Positions 35,180 through 44,271 of a stretch of DNA of 64,000 nucleotides are shown here, piece after piece. Source of the stretch: Maribacter sp. BPC-D8 (GTDB lineage Bacteria > Bacteroidota > Bacteroidia > Flavobacteriales > Flavobacteriaceae); NCBI RefSeq assembly GCF_035207705.1, contig NZ_CP128187.1:558001-622000 (forward strand), given 5' to 3'. Under the pieces are notes generated by a model. It saw only the letters and a program-made list of their open reading frames with translations. It was not told the origin of the DNA and did not search any database. Position numbers and translations under genes: made by a program. Within the stretch, counting starts at the first letter, position 1. Each line of letters starts with the position of its first letter.

Positions 35180-35791
35180 ATGAAAAAGGCAAGTATAATA
35201 ATGTTCGTAGGTTCTATATGTTTATTGGGGTTATTTGCATTTCCGCTTTGGAATATTATGTTAGGTGCTCCACAATACCCAGATCCATTGGGTATGAACA
35301 TTCATATTACAGGCATACAAGGTGTCTCTGAATTTGATTTACAAAATATAGATGGTCTAAACCATTACATAGGTATGAAGACAATACCTAAAGCTGATGA
35401 AATGTGGGAATTCAATGTTTTTCCTTCCGTAATAATAGGTATGGTAATTTTAGGGGTACTTATAAGTATACTAGGCTTTTTTGGTAAAGTAGATTATCGT
35501 TATTTTTTAGGTTGGTTTGTGTTAATGTCTATCTTAGGTGTTATGGGTATGTACGATTTTAATCTCTGGTTAACAGATTACGGTTCAAATCTAGATCCTC
35601 ATGCAATCATTAGAGTTATTAATGATGATGGAACACCAATGACATATAAGCCACCACTTCTTGGGTATAAAAAATTATTGAATTTTGATGTAAGTTCAAT
35701 GCCTTCTGCAGGTGCATGGTTCATGTTCGTAGGTATGATGCTTACTGTAGTTGCTTTTTTTGTAGGATGGAAAAGTAAAAAATCGTTGTAG
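35180..35791 (+). CDS. NosB-like membrane protein of the nos operon
   Basis: A 203-residue protein with four hydrophobic helices (near 5-30, 90-110, 118-135 and 178-198) and a periplasmic loop with PQYPDPLGMNIHITGI. Clade II nos clusters carry an integral membrane protein, NosB, directly after nosZ; position and topology fit, but I cannot confirm homology by sequence. It may take part in electron transfer or maturation. The gene follows a terminator-like hairpin. Confidence 0.7.
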   Translation: MKKASIIMFVGSICLLGLFAFPLWNIMLGAPQYPDPLGMNIHITGIQGVSEFDLQNIDGLNHYIGMKTIPKADEMWEFNVFPSVIIGMVILGVLISILGFFGKVDYRYFLGWFVLMSILGVMGMYDFNLWLTDYGSNLDPHAIIRVINDDGTPMTYKPPLLGYKKLLNFDVSSMPSAGAWFMFVGMMLTVVAFFVGWKSKKSL

Positions 35792-35818
35792 CCTTAATAA
35801 ACCATAAATAACTAAAAA

Positions 35819-36253
35819 ATGAAAAATCTAGTAATAATAGGTGTAATATGTGTTCTAGTATTATCGGCATGTAATAGCGAACTTAAGCCCATAACTTATG
35901 GTTCTGATGGATGCCATTTTTGTAGTATGACTATTGTAGATAAGCAGCATGCAGCTCAGTTTATGACTAAAAAAGGAAGAAGCTACTCTTTCGATGCTAC
36001 TGAATGTATGTTAAACCACTTACGCGAAATAGATACAGAAACAGTTGAATTATTTCGAGTAAACGATTATACGGATCCTGGCGTTTTTGTTGATGCTACA
36101 CAGGCAACATATTTAATTAGTGAAAACATACCAAGTCCTATGGGTGCCTTTCTTTCTGCTTTTTCAAATGAAGAAGCTGCTAAAAAAGCGCAATCAGATA
36201 ATACGGGAGTTTTATATACTTGGACTGAGTTAAATGAAAAGTTTAAAAAATAA
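35819..36253 (+). CDS. nosL: NosL copper chaperone lipoprotein
   Basis: A 144-residue lipoprotein that delivers Cu(I) for CuZ assembly of NosZ. Lipobox LVLSAC (Cys 18). The metal motif is DGCHFCSMTIVD near residue 32, and SFDATECMLNHL follows, as in NosL. It lies 27 bases after the nosB-like gene in the same operon. The copper-receptor candidate at 14552 may feed copper into this path. Confidence 0.93.
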   Translation: MKNLVIIGVICVLVLSACNSELKPITYGSDGCHFCSMTIVDKQHAAQFMTKKGRSYSFDATECMLNHLREIDTETVELFRVNDYTDPGVFVDATQATYLISENIPSPMGAFLSAFSNEEAAKKAQSDNTGVLYTWTELNEKFKK

Positions 36254-36348
36254 GCTTTTTTTAAAAGTAATAGTGCAGCTTTTAAACTTATACGTTACCA
36301 ACAAACCATACAAAGTATAAACCAAAAGGTAAATTTATTCGTGATAAC

Positions 36349-37590
36349 ATGATACGATACCAAAGCTTATTAATTTTTACGTTAGTACTTATGGTAACTG
36401 CAAATCTATGGGCGAAACCTATTGTAATTTGTGATAGTTGTGAGGTAAAATCAATTTCTGAAGGAATTAAAATTGCTATGGAGTTCGATACGCTTCTAGT
36501 AAAAAAAGGAACCTATAAAGAGTACAATATTCTAATAGATAAACCATTGACTTTAATAGGAGAAGATTACCCTATAATTGATGGAGAAGAGAAAGGTGAA
36601 ATCATACGTATTGTATCAGATGGTGTAACGCTCGATGGTTTTTTTATTATCAATGTAGGTACTAGCTATACTACAGATCATGCAGCCATTAGAGTAGTTA
36701 AAAGTGAAAATTTTCTAATTCAGAACGTGGTGCTCGAAAAGTTATTTTTTGGTATTTACTTAGAGAAATCAAGCAATGGTAAAGTCTATCACAATAAAAT
36801 TATAGGTGATGCAAAAGACGAATACAATTCGGGTAACGGCATTCAACTTTGGTATTCTCACCATGTAGAGGTTAGTAATAATATCGTTCAAGGTGCAAGA
36901 GATGGCATATACCTAGAGTTTTCAGATAATATAGCCATCCATAATAATAAGAGCACGGGTAATTTAAGATACGGTCTACACTTTATGTTTTCTGATGATG
37001 ATATATATACAGACAATATTTTTGAAAACAATGGGGCAGGGGTAGCGGTAATGTTTTCTAAAAATATAGTGATGAAGGGCAATACTTTTCGTAAAAACTG
37101 GGGTACTGCTGCTTTTGGTATGTTATTAAAAGAAATTAATGACGCAGAAATAAGCAATAATACCTTTGAAGAAAATACCATTGGTATAAATATAGAAGGC
37201 TCTAACCGTATTGATTATAAAGGGAATAATTTTATAAAGAACGGATGGGGAATTAAAGTTTTAGGAGCCTGTTATACCAATACTTTCTCTGGAAACAACT
37301 TTCTATATAACAGTTTTGATATTTCGTATGACAGTAATTTGAACGACAACGTTTTTGACGGTAATTATTGGAGCGATTATACTGGCTACGATTTAGATAA
37401 GAATGGCATAGGCGACGTACCATATCGCCCCGTAAAATTGTTTTCTTATATCGTAAACAAAACGCCAGAATCTATAGTATTACTTAGAAGTCTTTTTATG
37501 GATATCATTGATTTTTCTGAAAAAGTTTCTCCCGTTTTTACACCAGATAATTTATTGGATATTAATCCCCTAATGACCAAAGTACAATGA
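36349..37590 (+). CDS. nosD: NosD periplasmic copper-binding maturation protein
   Basis: A 413-residue protein with a signal peptide (cleavage after NLWAKP) and a right-handed beta-helix made of repeated NIxxGNxF-like rungs, e.g. NNIVQGARDGIYLEFSD and GNNFIKNGWGIKVLG. It works with the NosF-NosY ABC transporter to build the CuZ site, probably by sulfide delivery. The final four bases overlap the start of nosF (ATGA), showing translational coupling. Confidence 0.94.
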   Translation: MIRYQSLLIFTLVLMVTANLWAKPIVICDSCEVKSISEGIKIAMEFDTLLVKKGTYKEYNILIDKPLTLIGEDYPIIDGEEKGEIIRIVSDGVTLDGFFIINVGTSYTTDHAAIRVVKSENFLIQNVVLEKLFFGIYLEKSSNGKVYHNKIIGDAKDEYNSGNGIQLWYSHHVEVSNNIVQGARDGIYLEFSDNIAIHNNKSTGNLRYGLHFMFSDDDIYTDNIFENNGAGVAVMFSKNIVMKGNTFRKNWGTAAFGMLLKEINDAEISNNTFEENTIGINIEGSNRIDYKGNNFIKNGWGIKVLGACYTNTFSGNNFLYNSFDISYDSNLNDNVFDGNYWSDYTGYDLDKNGIGDVPYRPVKLFSYIVNKTPESIVLLRSLFMDIIDFSEKVSPVFTPDNLLDINPLMTKVQ

Positions 37591-38297
37591 TTCATATTGA
37601 AGGTTTACAAAAGAAATTTGGAAAGAATATTGTTCTTTCAGACTTAGATCTCAACATTGAGAAACCAGGTGTTTTTGCCATCTTGGGTCCTAATGGTTCA
37701 GGTAAGACAACCTTAATAAAAAGTGTTTTAGGTATGGTGGTACCAGATAAGGGAAGCATTTCTGTTTTGGGAAAACCAATTAAAAAAAACTGGAAATACC
37801 GTAAAGAGATTGACTACCTACCTCAGATAGCAAATTTTCCAGGTAATTTAAAAGTACACGAACTTATACGAATGATCAAAGATCTTAGGCAGAGCCCAAG
37901 TGATGAAGATCGATTGATAACGCTTTTTAAGCTTGAACCTTTTTTAGATAAAAAACTATCTACACTTTCTGGAGGTACAAAGCAGAAGGTGAATATCGTT
38001 TTGGCTTTTATGTTCGATAGTCCGTTGTTAATTTTAGATGAGCCTACAACTGGTCTTGATCCAGCATCTTTAATACATCTAAAAAATCTTATTAGAGAAC
38101 AGAAAGAAATGAACAAGACAGTATTGATCACTTCTCATATAATGCAGTTCGTAGCAGAAGTTTCAGATATCATTGTCTATTTACTAGAAGGTAATATTTA
38201 CTTTAAAGGTAGTATTGAAGAACTGAAAACAAAAACCGGACAAACAGATTTAGAACATGCCATAGCGGCAATAGCAACCACACCAGCTCATGCTTAA
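37587..38297 (+). CDS. nosF: NosF ABC transporter ATP-binding protein
   Basis: A 236-residue ATPase. Walker A GPNGSGKTT near residue 34, signature LSGGTKQK near 129, Walker B LLILDEPTTGLDP and the H-loop TSHIMQF. It pairs with NosY and acts with NosD in CuZ maturation. The gene overlaps nosD by four bases and nosY by eight. Confidence 0.95.
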   Translation: MIHIEGLQKKFGKNIVLSDLDLNIEKPGVFAILGPNGSGKTTLIKSVLGMVVPDKGSISVLGKPIKKNWKYRKEIDYLPQIANFPGNLKVHELIRMIKDLRQSPSDEDRLITLFKLEPFLDKKLSTLSGGTKQKVNIVLAFMFDSPLLILDEPTTGLDPASLIHLKNLIREQKEMNKTVLITSHIMQFVAEVSDIIVYLLEGNIYFKGSIEELKTKTGQTDLEHAIAAIATTPAHA

Positions 38298-39072
38298 AAT
38301 ATTAAAATACAGTTTTTACGACCTTATTCGTAGCCGATGGAGCTATGTTTATTTTTTGTTCTACCTATTGTTAGGTTTTGTATTGCTATTCTTGAACAAT
38401 GACGTTTCAAAGGCAATCATTACCCTAATGAACGTTATCATAATTCTAGTGCCTTTGATCAGTACCATCTTTGGTATCATGTATTTTTATAATTCAAAGG
38501 AGTTTACAGAGCTTTTATTGGCGCAGCCAGTTAAACGTTCTTCCATTTTCTTAGGGCAATACTTTGGTGTTGCAGGCTCTTTAACATTAAGCTTAGTGTT
38601 GGGGCTTGGTATTCCGTTTGTACTTTACGGCTTATTAAAAAGTGATGCTATTTTTGACTTTACCCTGCTCTTGGTAACAGGCGCTTTTCTAACCTTAATT
38701 TTCACTGTACTTGCTTTTAATATAGCCTTGTCTAATGAGAATAAAATTAAAGGCTTTGGGTACGCCGTATTGCTGTGGTTGTTTATGGCAGTAATCTATG
38801 ACGGACTTTTTCTAATGTCATTAATTATTTTTAAAGAGTATCCTTTAGATAGTTTTTCTCTTGCAGCAACTATTTTCAATCCTATAGATTTATCGAGAAC
38901 CTTAATTCTTTTAAAGTTGGACATCTCTGCACTATTGGGTTACACGGGTGCAGTATTTAAAAAGTTTTTTGGTACAGATCAAGGGCTGTTTGTTTCAATG
39001 TTCATGCTTATTTTATGGACGGTTCTACCTATTTGGAGATTAGTACACGTTTCTAAGAAAAAAGATTTTTAA
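38290..39072 (+). CDS. nosY: NosY ABC transporter permease
   Basis: A 260-residue membrane protein with six hydrophobic helices; the first cytoplasmic stretch KILKYSFYDLIRSRWSYVYF is typical of NosY. It is the membrane half of the NosFY transporter that supports sulfur delivery to CuZ. The start overlaps the nosF end by eight bases. Confidence 0.92.
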   Translation: MLKILKYSFYDLIRSRWSYVYFLFYLLLGFVLLFLNNDVSKAIITLMNVIIILVPLISTIFGIMYFYNSKEFTELLLAQPVKRSSIFLGQYFGVAGSLTLSLVLGLGIPFVLYGLLKSDAIFDFTLLLVTGAFLTLIFTVLAFNIALSNENKIKGFGYAVLLWLFMAVIYDGLFLMSLIIFKEYPLDSFSLAATIFNPIDLSRTLILLKLDISALLGYTGAVFKKFFGTDQGLFVSMFMLILWTVLPIWRLVHVSKKKDF

Positions 39073-39087
39073 ATTGGTGCCAACAAC

Positions 39088-40314
39088 ATGGCAAGACTAA
39101 ATAAAAACCTTCAGAACCACACCAGCTTAGCAATAGTATATTTTGTGTTAGCTGCGGGTTTAGGGTGCGTTCTACGATTTTTTAGGGTATTTGAAATTCC
39201 CGTTACGTACAAATTTATTGTTCATGCGCATTCTCATGTAGCTTTGTTGGGTTGGGTATATTTAGCACTGACTACGTTGCTATATAAACTTTACCTAAGT
39301 AAGGTAGAGGTACATAAGAAATACAGAAACATCTTTTGGTTTACCCAACTTACTATAGTTGGTATGTTGTTGACATTTCCGTTTCAAGGGTATGCGGTAT
39401 TTTCAATTATATTTTCAACACTTTTCTTATTTGCATCCTATTGGTTTGCATGGTTCTTTTTTAAGAATGTTCCGGCTGAATACAAACAGAAGCATTCATT
39501 AAAATGTGCTAAGGTCGCTATAGTGTATTTATTACTTTCAAGTCTTGGACCATGGGCATTAGGGGCTATAATGAATACCCTTGGCGCAACTTCTATTTGG
39601 TATCGTTTAGCCATTTACTTCTACCTACATTTTATTTATAATGGATGGATGATTATGGCGCTTGTTGCTGTGTTTCTTTATATTCTTGACAAGCAAAATA
39701 TATTGTTATCAGAAAAAGGTTTCAAAGCTTTCTTTTTGAAATTAAATTTAGGAATTATCTTCTCTTTTTTTCTGTCTACCTTATTTACCCAACCAGCAGT
39801 ATTCTATTATATTTTAGGCGGAGTGGGGGCTTTTTCACAACTCTGGGCTTTTTATGATTTATTTAAATTTATGAGGATTGAATGGACTCCAATTAAAAGA
39901 CAATTTTCAATTTTTTTTATAAATACAATTAAGACAATAGGGGTGTTATGGGGATTAAAAATGCTCTTGCAATTGCTAAGTTCCATACCTTATTTTGCTA
40001 ATATGGCTACAACGTATTTAGACTTTACGGTTGGCTATTTACATTTAACCTTTTTGGGCGTTGTTACCATAAGTTTATTCCTTTTTCTAGATTATTTTAA
40101 ACTATTAATTCTAAACAAAAAGTTGTTTTTAGTATACGTCTTTGGGTTTGTATTTACAGAATTACTTATTTTCTTTAAAGCCATTGTGGCATGGCAATCA
40201 GCTACTTTATTCTCTGAATATTATTTTATTTTAGCGGTAGCAAGTTTACTTATTTTAGTAGCTGTTTTGGGTCTTTTAATACATAATTATAGACTTAAAG
40301 CTACATTGAAATAG
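39088..40314 (+). CDS. Heme-copper-oxidase-like multi-helix membrane protein at the end of the nos operon
   Basis: A 408-residue integral membrane protein with about eleven hydrophobic helices. The second helix contains HAHSHVALLGWVYLAL (His 46, 48 and 50), resembling the heme-ligand helix of oxidase or NO-reductase subunit I, but I see no set of later His residues for a CuB site. It lies 15 bases after nosY and is probably co-transcribed. It may bind one heme and pass electrons or sense a gas. Family named by resemblance only. Confidence 0.65.
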   Translation: MARLNKNLQNHTSLAIVYFVLAAGLGCVLRFFRVFEIPVTYKFIVHAHSHVALLGWVYLALTTLLYKLYLSKVEVHKKYRNIFWFTQLTIVGMLLTFPFQGYAVFSIIFSTLFLFASYWFAWFFFKNVPAEYKQKHSLKCAKVAIVYLLLSSLGPWALGAIMNTLGATSIWYRLAIYFYLHFIYNGWMIMALVAVFLYILDKQNILLSEKGFKAFFLKLNLGIIFSFFLSTLFTQPAVFYYILGGVGAFSQLWAFYDLFKFMRIEWTPIKRQFSIFFINTIKTIGVLWGLKMLLQLLSSIPYFANMATTYLDFTVGYLHLTFLGVVTISLFLFLDYFKLLILNKKLFLVYVFGFVFTELLIFFKAIVAWQSATLFSEYYFILAVASLLILVAVLGLLIHNYRLKATLK

Positions 40315-40385
40315 AATGAATATTATTTGTATGATAAAAGCTATTATTTCTAGTGAAACAGAAATTGTATAGTTTAAAATTCTTT

Positions 40386-40820
40386 TTAACGTCGCAGATA
40401 AGTGAGACCTTCTTCAAGACCTTCGGTCATTTCAAAAAGACTCGTATTTTCTAACATACTTCTTAAGTCGTTTCTTATTTGTACAAATTTATCGTGAACG
40501 GGGCAGGGTTTATCGGCATTACATTTTTTAAGCCCCAAACCGCAGCCTGCATAGACATTGTTTCCATCTATTGCATATACTATTTGGTCAAGCTTGATTT
40601 TAGAAATATTTTCAATTTCTATTTCAAAACCACCATAGGCACCTTTTACCGAATCTATAATTTTGTTTTTAGTCAATTGTTGCAGAACTTTTGCTGTGAA
40701 GGCAACAGGTGAGTCAATCTTCTCAGCAATCTCTTTTAAGCTCACACGTTTACCATCAAGCGAATTTAATGCTATGTAGGTTGATGCTCTAATTCCGTAT
40801 TCACATGCTTTAGAAAACAT
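40386..40820 (-). CDS. Rrf2-family iron-sulfur regulator (NsrR/IscR-like)
   Basis: A 144-residue regulator. Winged helix at the N-terminus (residues 1-65, FSKACEYGIRASTYIALNS and SPVAFTAKVLQQLTKNKI). Three Cys near residues 93-107 (AGCGLGLKKCNADKPC, spacing x6 and x5) would hold an iron-sulfur cluster as in NsrR or IscR. NO sensing is attractive next to the nos operon, but the sequence cannot tell NsrR from IscR. A 17-bp near-perfect palindrome at 40878-40894 is a candidate operator, presumably for itself. Confidence 0.88.
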   Translation of the reverse strand: MFSKACEYGIRASTYIALNSLDGKRVSLKEIAEKIDSPVAFTAKVLQQLTKNKIIDSVKGAYGGFEIEIENISKIKLDQIVYAIDGNNVYAGCGLGLKKCNADKPCPVHDKFVQIRNDLRSMLENTSLFEMTEGLEEGLTYLRR

Positions 40821-40877
40821 TGTAGGTTTAAAGTTTTGGGTAACAAGTATATAAACAGTATTTAATGTAACATGTAG

Positions 40878-40894
40878 TGATTTAAATTAAATCA
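40878..40894 (-). promoter_or_regulatory. Candidate Rrf2 operator
   Basis: TGATTTAAATTAAATCA is palindromic around one central base and lies 58 bases upstream of the Rrf2 gene. It belongs to neither of the two Crp/Fnr operator classes. Confidence 0.5.
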
Positions 40895-41009
40895 AGGTTA
40901 CTTTTTTATAATGGGGGAAGTGTGTTATTCTTGTTACGATTTATCGTAAATATCGGTCATTTATGTAATTTAAAATATGAAGTTTATCATAAAATTAAAA
41001 TTATACCTA

Positions 41010-41048
41010 AAATTAAAAAGTCAACCTATTAGGTTGACTTTTTAATTT
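41010..41048 (-). terminator. Terminator of the haloperoxidase-like gene
   Basis: Perfect 18-bp stem (41010-41027 with 41031-41048) containing AAAAAGTCAACCT / AGGTTGACTTTTT and a three-base loop. T runs occur on both strands, so it could act in either direction. Confidence 0.85.
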
Positions 41049-41066
41049 TAATAAAGATATGTATCG

Positions 41067-42521
41067 TTATTTTCCTAAATGCTCATTATAGAATGTCCAT
41101 GCTTGTTTAGCCACATCTCTACCTAATTCTAAGCCTGCAATATTATCGGCTTGAATGTGGTAACCACCCATAACTCTAGACATACCAGCCATATTTGCCG
41201 ACTCTGTAAACGTAGGGAAGGTAACCGTAACAGGTTTACCATAGAAAGCAGCATCAATTTCAGTTAGTGTTCCTGGCATTAATTCTACTGATTCACCAAA
41301 GTAATCATCGCCTGTAAACAAACGTAATACTTCTGCACAGCCACCACTAATGGTACTATGTCCAGAAGTGTAACTAGGAAATGGCGGACATAAAAAGATA
41401 TCTGGAGAATAAGGTCTCCAATCTTGTCCTTTCATTTCTATAATTCCAACTCCGGGTCCACCCCAAGCTTTAATAGTTTTGTCTTTGTAATATTCATGAA
41501 CCAGTGCATATGGTCTGGCATAATCGTAGAACATTTTAGAATCCCAAGAAGCTATGAAAGCATCCATAGCTGTAATTTCGGTTAAGAAATACATTTTTAC
41601 GTCTTGGTCTAGGGTATGGTTATCACGGCGAGAAACATCTTGAGCGAATTTCAACCAGTGTCCCGCTTGTTGAACAGACTGTGGTCCGTCTCGCATGAAT
41701 TCGACCAACGCTTTATCTTCATCAGAAAGGTTGGCTTGTAGATCAACCACTTCTTGTACCTCTTTTTTCAATTGCTCAGAACCGTACATAGGTGGTGGTC
41801 CCGGTCTAAACTGATCAGCAGATGTCATCGTAATCGGTGTTACTTGTTGCCAGTAGGGCGTAAGGCATCCTGGTGCATATTGCCCACCATTACCATCAGA
41901 AAAATACTTAGGTTGCCAACGGTTGATATCAGTACTTTCATCAGCAGAGTTTACAGGACTGTAATTTGTGTAGTCAAAATAAGGCTCTCCATCAGAGCCA
42001 TCAACAGTACCGTATTGATTGCTGCCATCATTTTTTCTAGCTTCAATGGTTGCCTTAGCAGCTAAGTTGCCAATACCTGCTGGGGTGTTCGGATCCATAG
42101 AAGTATTATCAGGGTCTAGACCTAATTCTACCATGAATTTTCTGAACATTTCGGTATCAGAATAGTAGTATTCTTTCATGGCGCCAAAAGCAGCATAGCT
42201 AATAGCAATTTCTTTATTAGATAGCGTTTGCTCGGCTAAGGGTCTTCTTTCTGTAGCTTTTAAAAATACAGGTATGGCATTTTCATCATATCTAGACCAG
42301 GCATCGAAAATAGAGATAAAGATCAATCCTAAGTATCGAGAAGTAATTGTAGGTCTTGGTTTAAATTTTTCGGTATCAGAGGCTGTAGCATCTAATGCCA
42401 TTTTACCCCATTTGTAAGCAACATTTTCAGTTCCTTTTGGCTCTTCTTGTTTTTCTTGGGCAAAAGATGTTCCAACGCTTAAAAAAGCAATGGTTAATGT
42501 TAAAAATAAAATACGTTTCAT
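41067..42521 (-). CDS. Vanadium-dependent haloperoxidase / PAP2-superfamily protein
   Basis: A 484-residue secreted protein: signal peptide cleaved near GTSFAQ. The C-terminal half holds the vanadate or phosphate-binding motifs FYDYARPYALVHEYY, FPSYTSGHST and SRVMGGYHIQADN, in the order K/R...PSxxSGH...RxxxxxHxxxD of the family. The long N-terminal helical domain is usual in haloperoxidases of marine Bacteroidota. Halide oxidation is likely but a phosphatase role cannot be excluded. It stands alone between the Rrf2 gene and the cbb3 operon. Confidence 0.85.
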   Translation of the reverse strand: MKRILFLTLTIAFLSVGTSFAQEKQEEPKGTENVAYKWGKMALDATASDTEKFKPRPTITSRYLGLIFISIFDAWSRYDENAIPVFLKATERRPLAEQTLSNKEIAISYAAFGAMKEYYYSDTEMFRKFMVELGLDPDNTSMDPNTPAGIGNLAAKATIEARKNDGSNQYGTVDGSDGEPYFDYTNYSPVNSADESTDINRWQPKYFSDGNGGQYAPGCLTPYWQQVTPITMTSADQFRPGPPPMYGSEQLKKEVQEVVDLQANLSDEDKALVEFMRDGPQSVQQAGHWLKFAQDVSRRDNHTLDQDVKMYFLTEITAMDAFIASWDSKMFYDYARPYALVHEYYKDKTIKAWGGPGVGIIEMKGQDWRPYSPDIFLCPPFPSYTSGHSTISGGCAEVLRLFTGDDYFGESVELMPGTLTEIDAAFYGKPVTVTFPTFTESANMAGMSRVMGGYHIQADNIAGLELGRDVAKQAWTFYNEHLGK

Positions 42522-42583
42522 TCGTTTAGTTTTTGGCTATTTCTAATTCCTAAATATAGCTATGAGATTATAAAAAATAAAAT

Positions 42584-43075
42584 TTATGACGTAAGAACAT
42601 TCGTCATAAACTCATGTAATTGGTGCATTTGGGGCTTTCCTTTTTTCTTACCACTTCTACCTGAAAAATATAATACAAACCATAGCGCTATTAGCATGAT
42701 CATGACACCTACTTGAATGTGGTATTCCTTACCTAAAGATGCACTTGAATATGCCCAAATACCTATAATTATAAAAAGTGTTGCTATGACAAAGTGTATG
42801 AACATAAAGAAAGTCCATAGGGTAGGGTTGGGACCGAAAACGCCATATAGTTTACAACTAATGTCATCTACCTCATCTATTTCTAAATGTAACTGCGGAG
42901 ACCAAAAGTGATGCTCTTTTTGGTTGAATTTGATGAACACATGCTCATCTAAACGTTTAACCAAAAACGGATTTTCTTTCGATCCCTCAAATTTGCTAAG
43001 AACCGTTTCTTTGTTTTTTGATAGATGCATTTGAAACCTTGGGCGAAGTACAATTTCGTTCGGTAATGGTTTCAT
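42584..43075 (-). CDS. Conserved two-helix membrane protein at the end of the cbb3 operon
   Basis: A 163-residue protein. The N-terminal 85 residues are soluble and beta-rich (SKFEGSKENPFLVKRLDEHVFIKF); two hydrophobic helices follow (near 88-110 and 121-138) and a basic His-rich C-terminus GKKKGKPQMHQLHEF. It is 25 bases after the TauE/DsbD-like gene and so probably the last gene of the cbb3 operon. I recognise no family. A role in oxidase assembly is inferred from position. Confidence 0.65.
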   Translation of the reverse strand: MKPLPNEIVLRPRFQMHLSKNKETVLSKFEGSKENPFLVKRLDEHVFIKFNQKEHHFWSPQLHLEIDEVDDISCKLYGVFGPNPTLWTFFMFIHFVIATLFIIIGIWAYSSASLGKEYHIQVGVMIMLIALWFVLYFSGRSGKKKGKPQMHQLHEFMTNVLTS

Positions 43076-43100
43076 ATAAATTTGTATTTGGCTTTAGCCA

Positions 43101-43805
43101 TTAATTATGACATTCTATTGCACTTGAAACTAGTTCAGTGACAGGTGCTGGTGATACGTACGGTATGCCTAGACCAAGACCTCTTAGTATAAAAAGAACT
43201 CCTATAATAACTACAAATACCGGAATTGCTTTTTGTACTTTTTGACGTATACCACCTTTTAGTAAATTACTAAAATAAATGGCAGCGGTCATGAGGGGTA
43301 AGGTACCCACACCGAAAAGCATCATGTATAAACTACCTTGTAAAGCATCGCCCATAGCTATAGATCCAAAAAGCGCCATGTAAACGAGACCGCATGGTAA
43401 AAAACCATTTAAGAATCCGATAGTTAAAAAGGTATCGGGCGATTTTTTCTTTAGCTCTTTGCCCAATTGGTTCTTAACTTTTGATATGATTTTGTAGATG
43501 GGTTTAGACAGGTTGTACTTATTGAATGTTTTATACGGAATCAAAACAATCACAATCATAATAATGCCAATACCAATAGATAACTTTTGTTGTATACCAA
43601 AAATGGAAAGCCCTTTACCTAGTAGTCCGAATATGAGACCTATAAGTCCATACGCCATTAATCGACCAAAGTGATAGATAAATATCTGTCCGAATTTTTT
43701 GTAGTTGTTCGTTCTATCTACCGGAAGCATAAAGGCAATGGGTCCGCACATACCTACGCAGTGCAAACTACCCATTAGACCTAATATGAGTGCAGATAGT
43801 AGCAT
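43101..43805 (-). CDS. TauE/SafE-DsbD_2-type membrane protein of the cbb3 operon
   Basis: A 234-residue protein with six hydrophobic helices. SLHCVGMCGPIAFML near residue 13 and GFLNGFLPCGLVYMAL near 130 show the paired Cys/Pro motifs of the DsbD_2/UreH-like family. In Bacteroidota this gene regularly follows ccoH (fixH) and is thought to help copper or thiol handling during cbb3 assembly. It differs from the sulfite exporter at 27905. It lies two bases after the FixH gene. Confidence 0.85.
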   Translation of the reverse strand: MLLSALILGLMGSLHCVGMCGPIAFMLPVDRTNNYKKFGQIFIYHFGRLMAYGLIGLIFGLLGKGLSIFGIQQKLSIGIGIIMIVIVLIPYKTFNKYNLSKPIYKIISKVKNQLGKELKKKSPDTFLTIGFLNGFLPCGLVYMALFGSIAMGDALQGSLYMMLFGVGTLPLMTAAIYFSNLLKGGIRQKVQKAIPVFVVIIGVLFILRGLGLGIPYVSPAPVTELVSSAIECHN

Positions 43806-43807
43806 AT

Positions 43808-44254
43808 TTAAAAGGTAATACTCTCTTTATGTAGAAAATCTTTTCCTTCGTGTTCCCAAGTAATTTTAATGTCCCAGCGACCATCCAACAATTGATTGTC
43901 AGGTATGAGCAAATGTGAATTGGATAAACTAATGGGCAAATTAAAATCCAAATTCTTGTTGGATGGTCTGTATAGGGACACTATACCTTTAACATTGGTA
44001 TCATCATATCCTTCAGGGAAAAGTATCATTAACCCTTCAGAAGATTTTTGTATTTCTATTTGTGTAGTTGCGATTTGAGCATTTTTCTCTGCATCTATTT
44101 CTTTTTGAAAGCCAAGCTCCGCTTTATAATAATCTTCGGTAACCAAATCATGATTAGCATTATGACTGGTGGTCATAGTAATTACAAAAAACAAGATAAA
44201 GCCCATGAACGCAACTATGGCAATGACAATACCGGTACCCCAATTAATTTTCAT
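43808..44254 (-). CDS. ccoH: FixH/CcoH cbb3 assembly protein
   Basis: A 148-residue protein with one N-terminal helix (IVIAIVAFMGFILFFVI) and a periplasmic domain; LVTEDYYKAELGFQKEIDAEKNA near residue 37 is the FixH signature. It stabilises assembly of the cbb3 oxidase with CcoG. The gene follows ccoG by 17 bases. Confidence 0.9.
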   Translation of the reverse strand: MKINWGTGIVIAIVAFMGFILFFVITMTTSHNANHDLVTEDYYKAELGFQKEIDAEKNAQIATTQIEIQKSSEGLMILFPEGYDDTNVKGIVSLYRPSNKNLDFNLPISLSNSHLLIPDNQLLDGRWDIKITWEHEGKDFLHKESITF

Positions 44255-44271
44255 GATTTTTTCTTTAAGTA

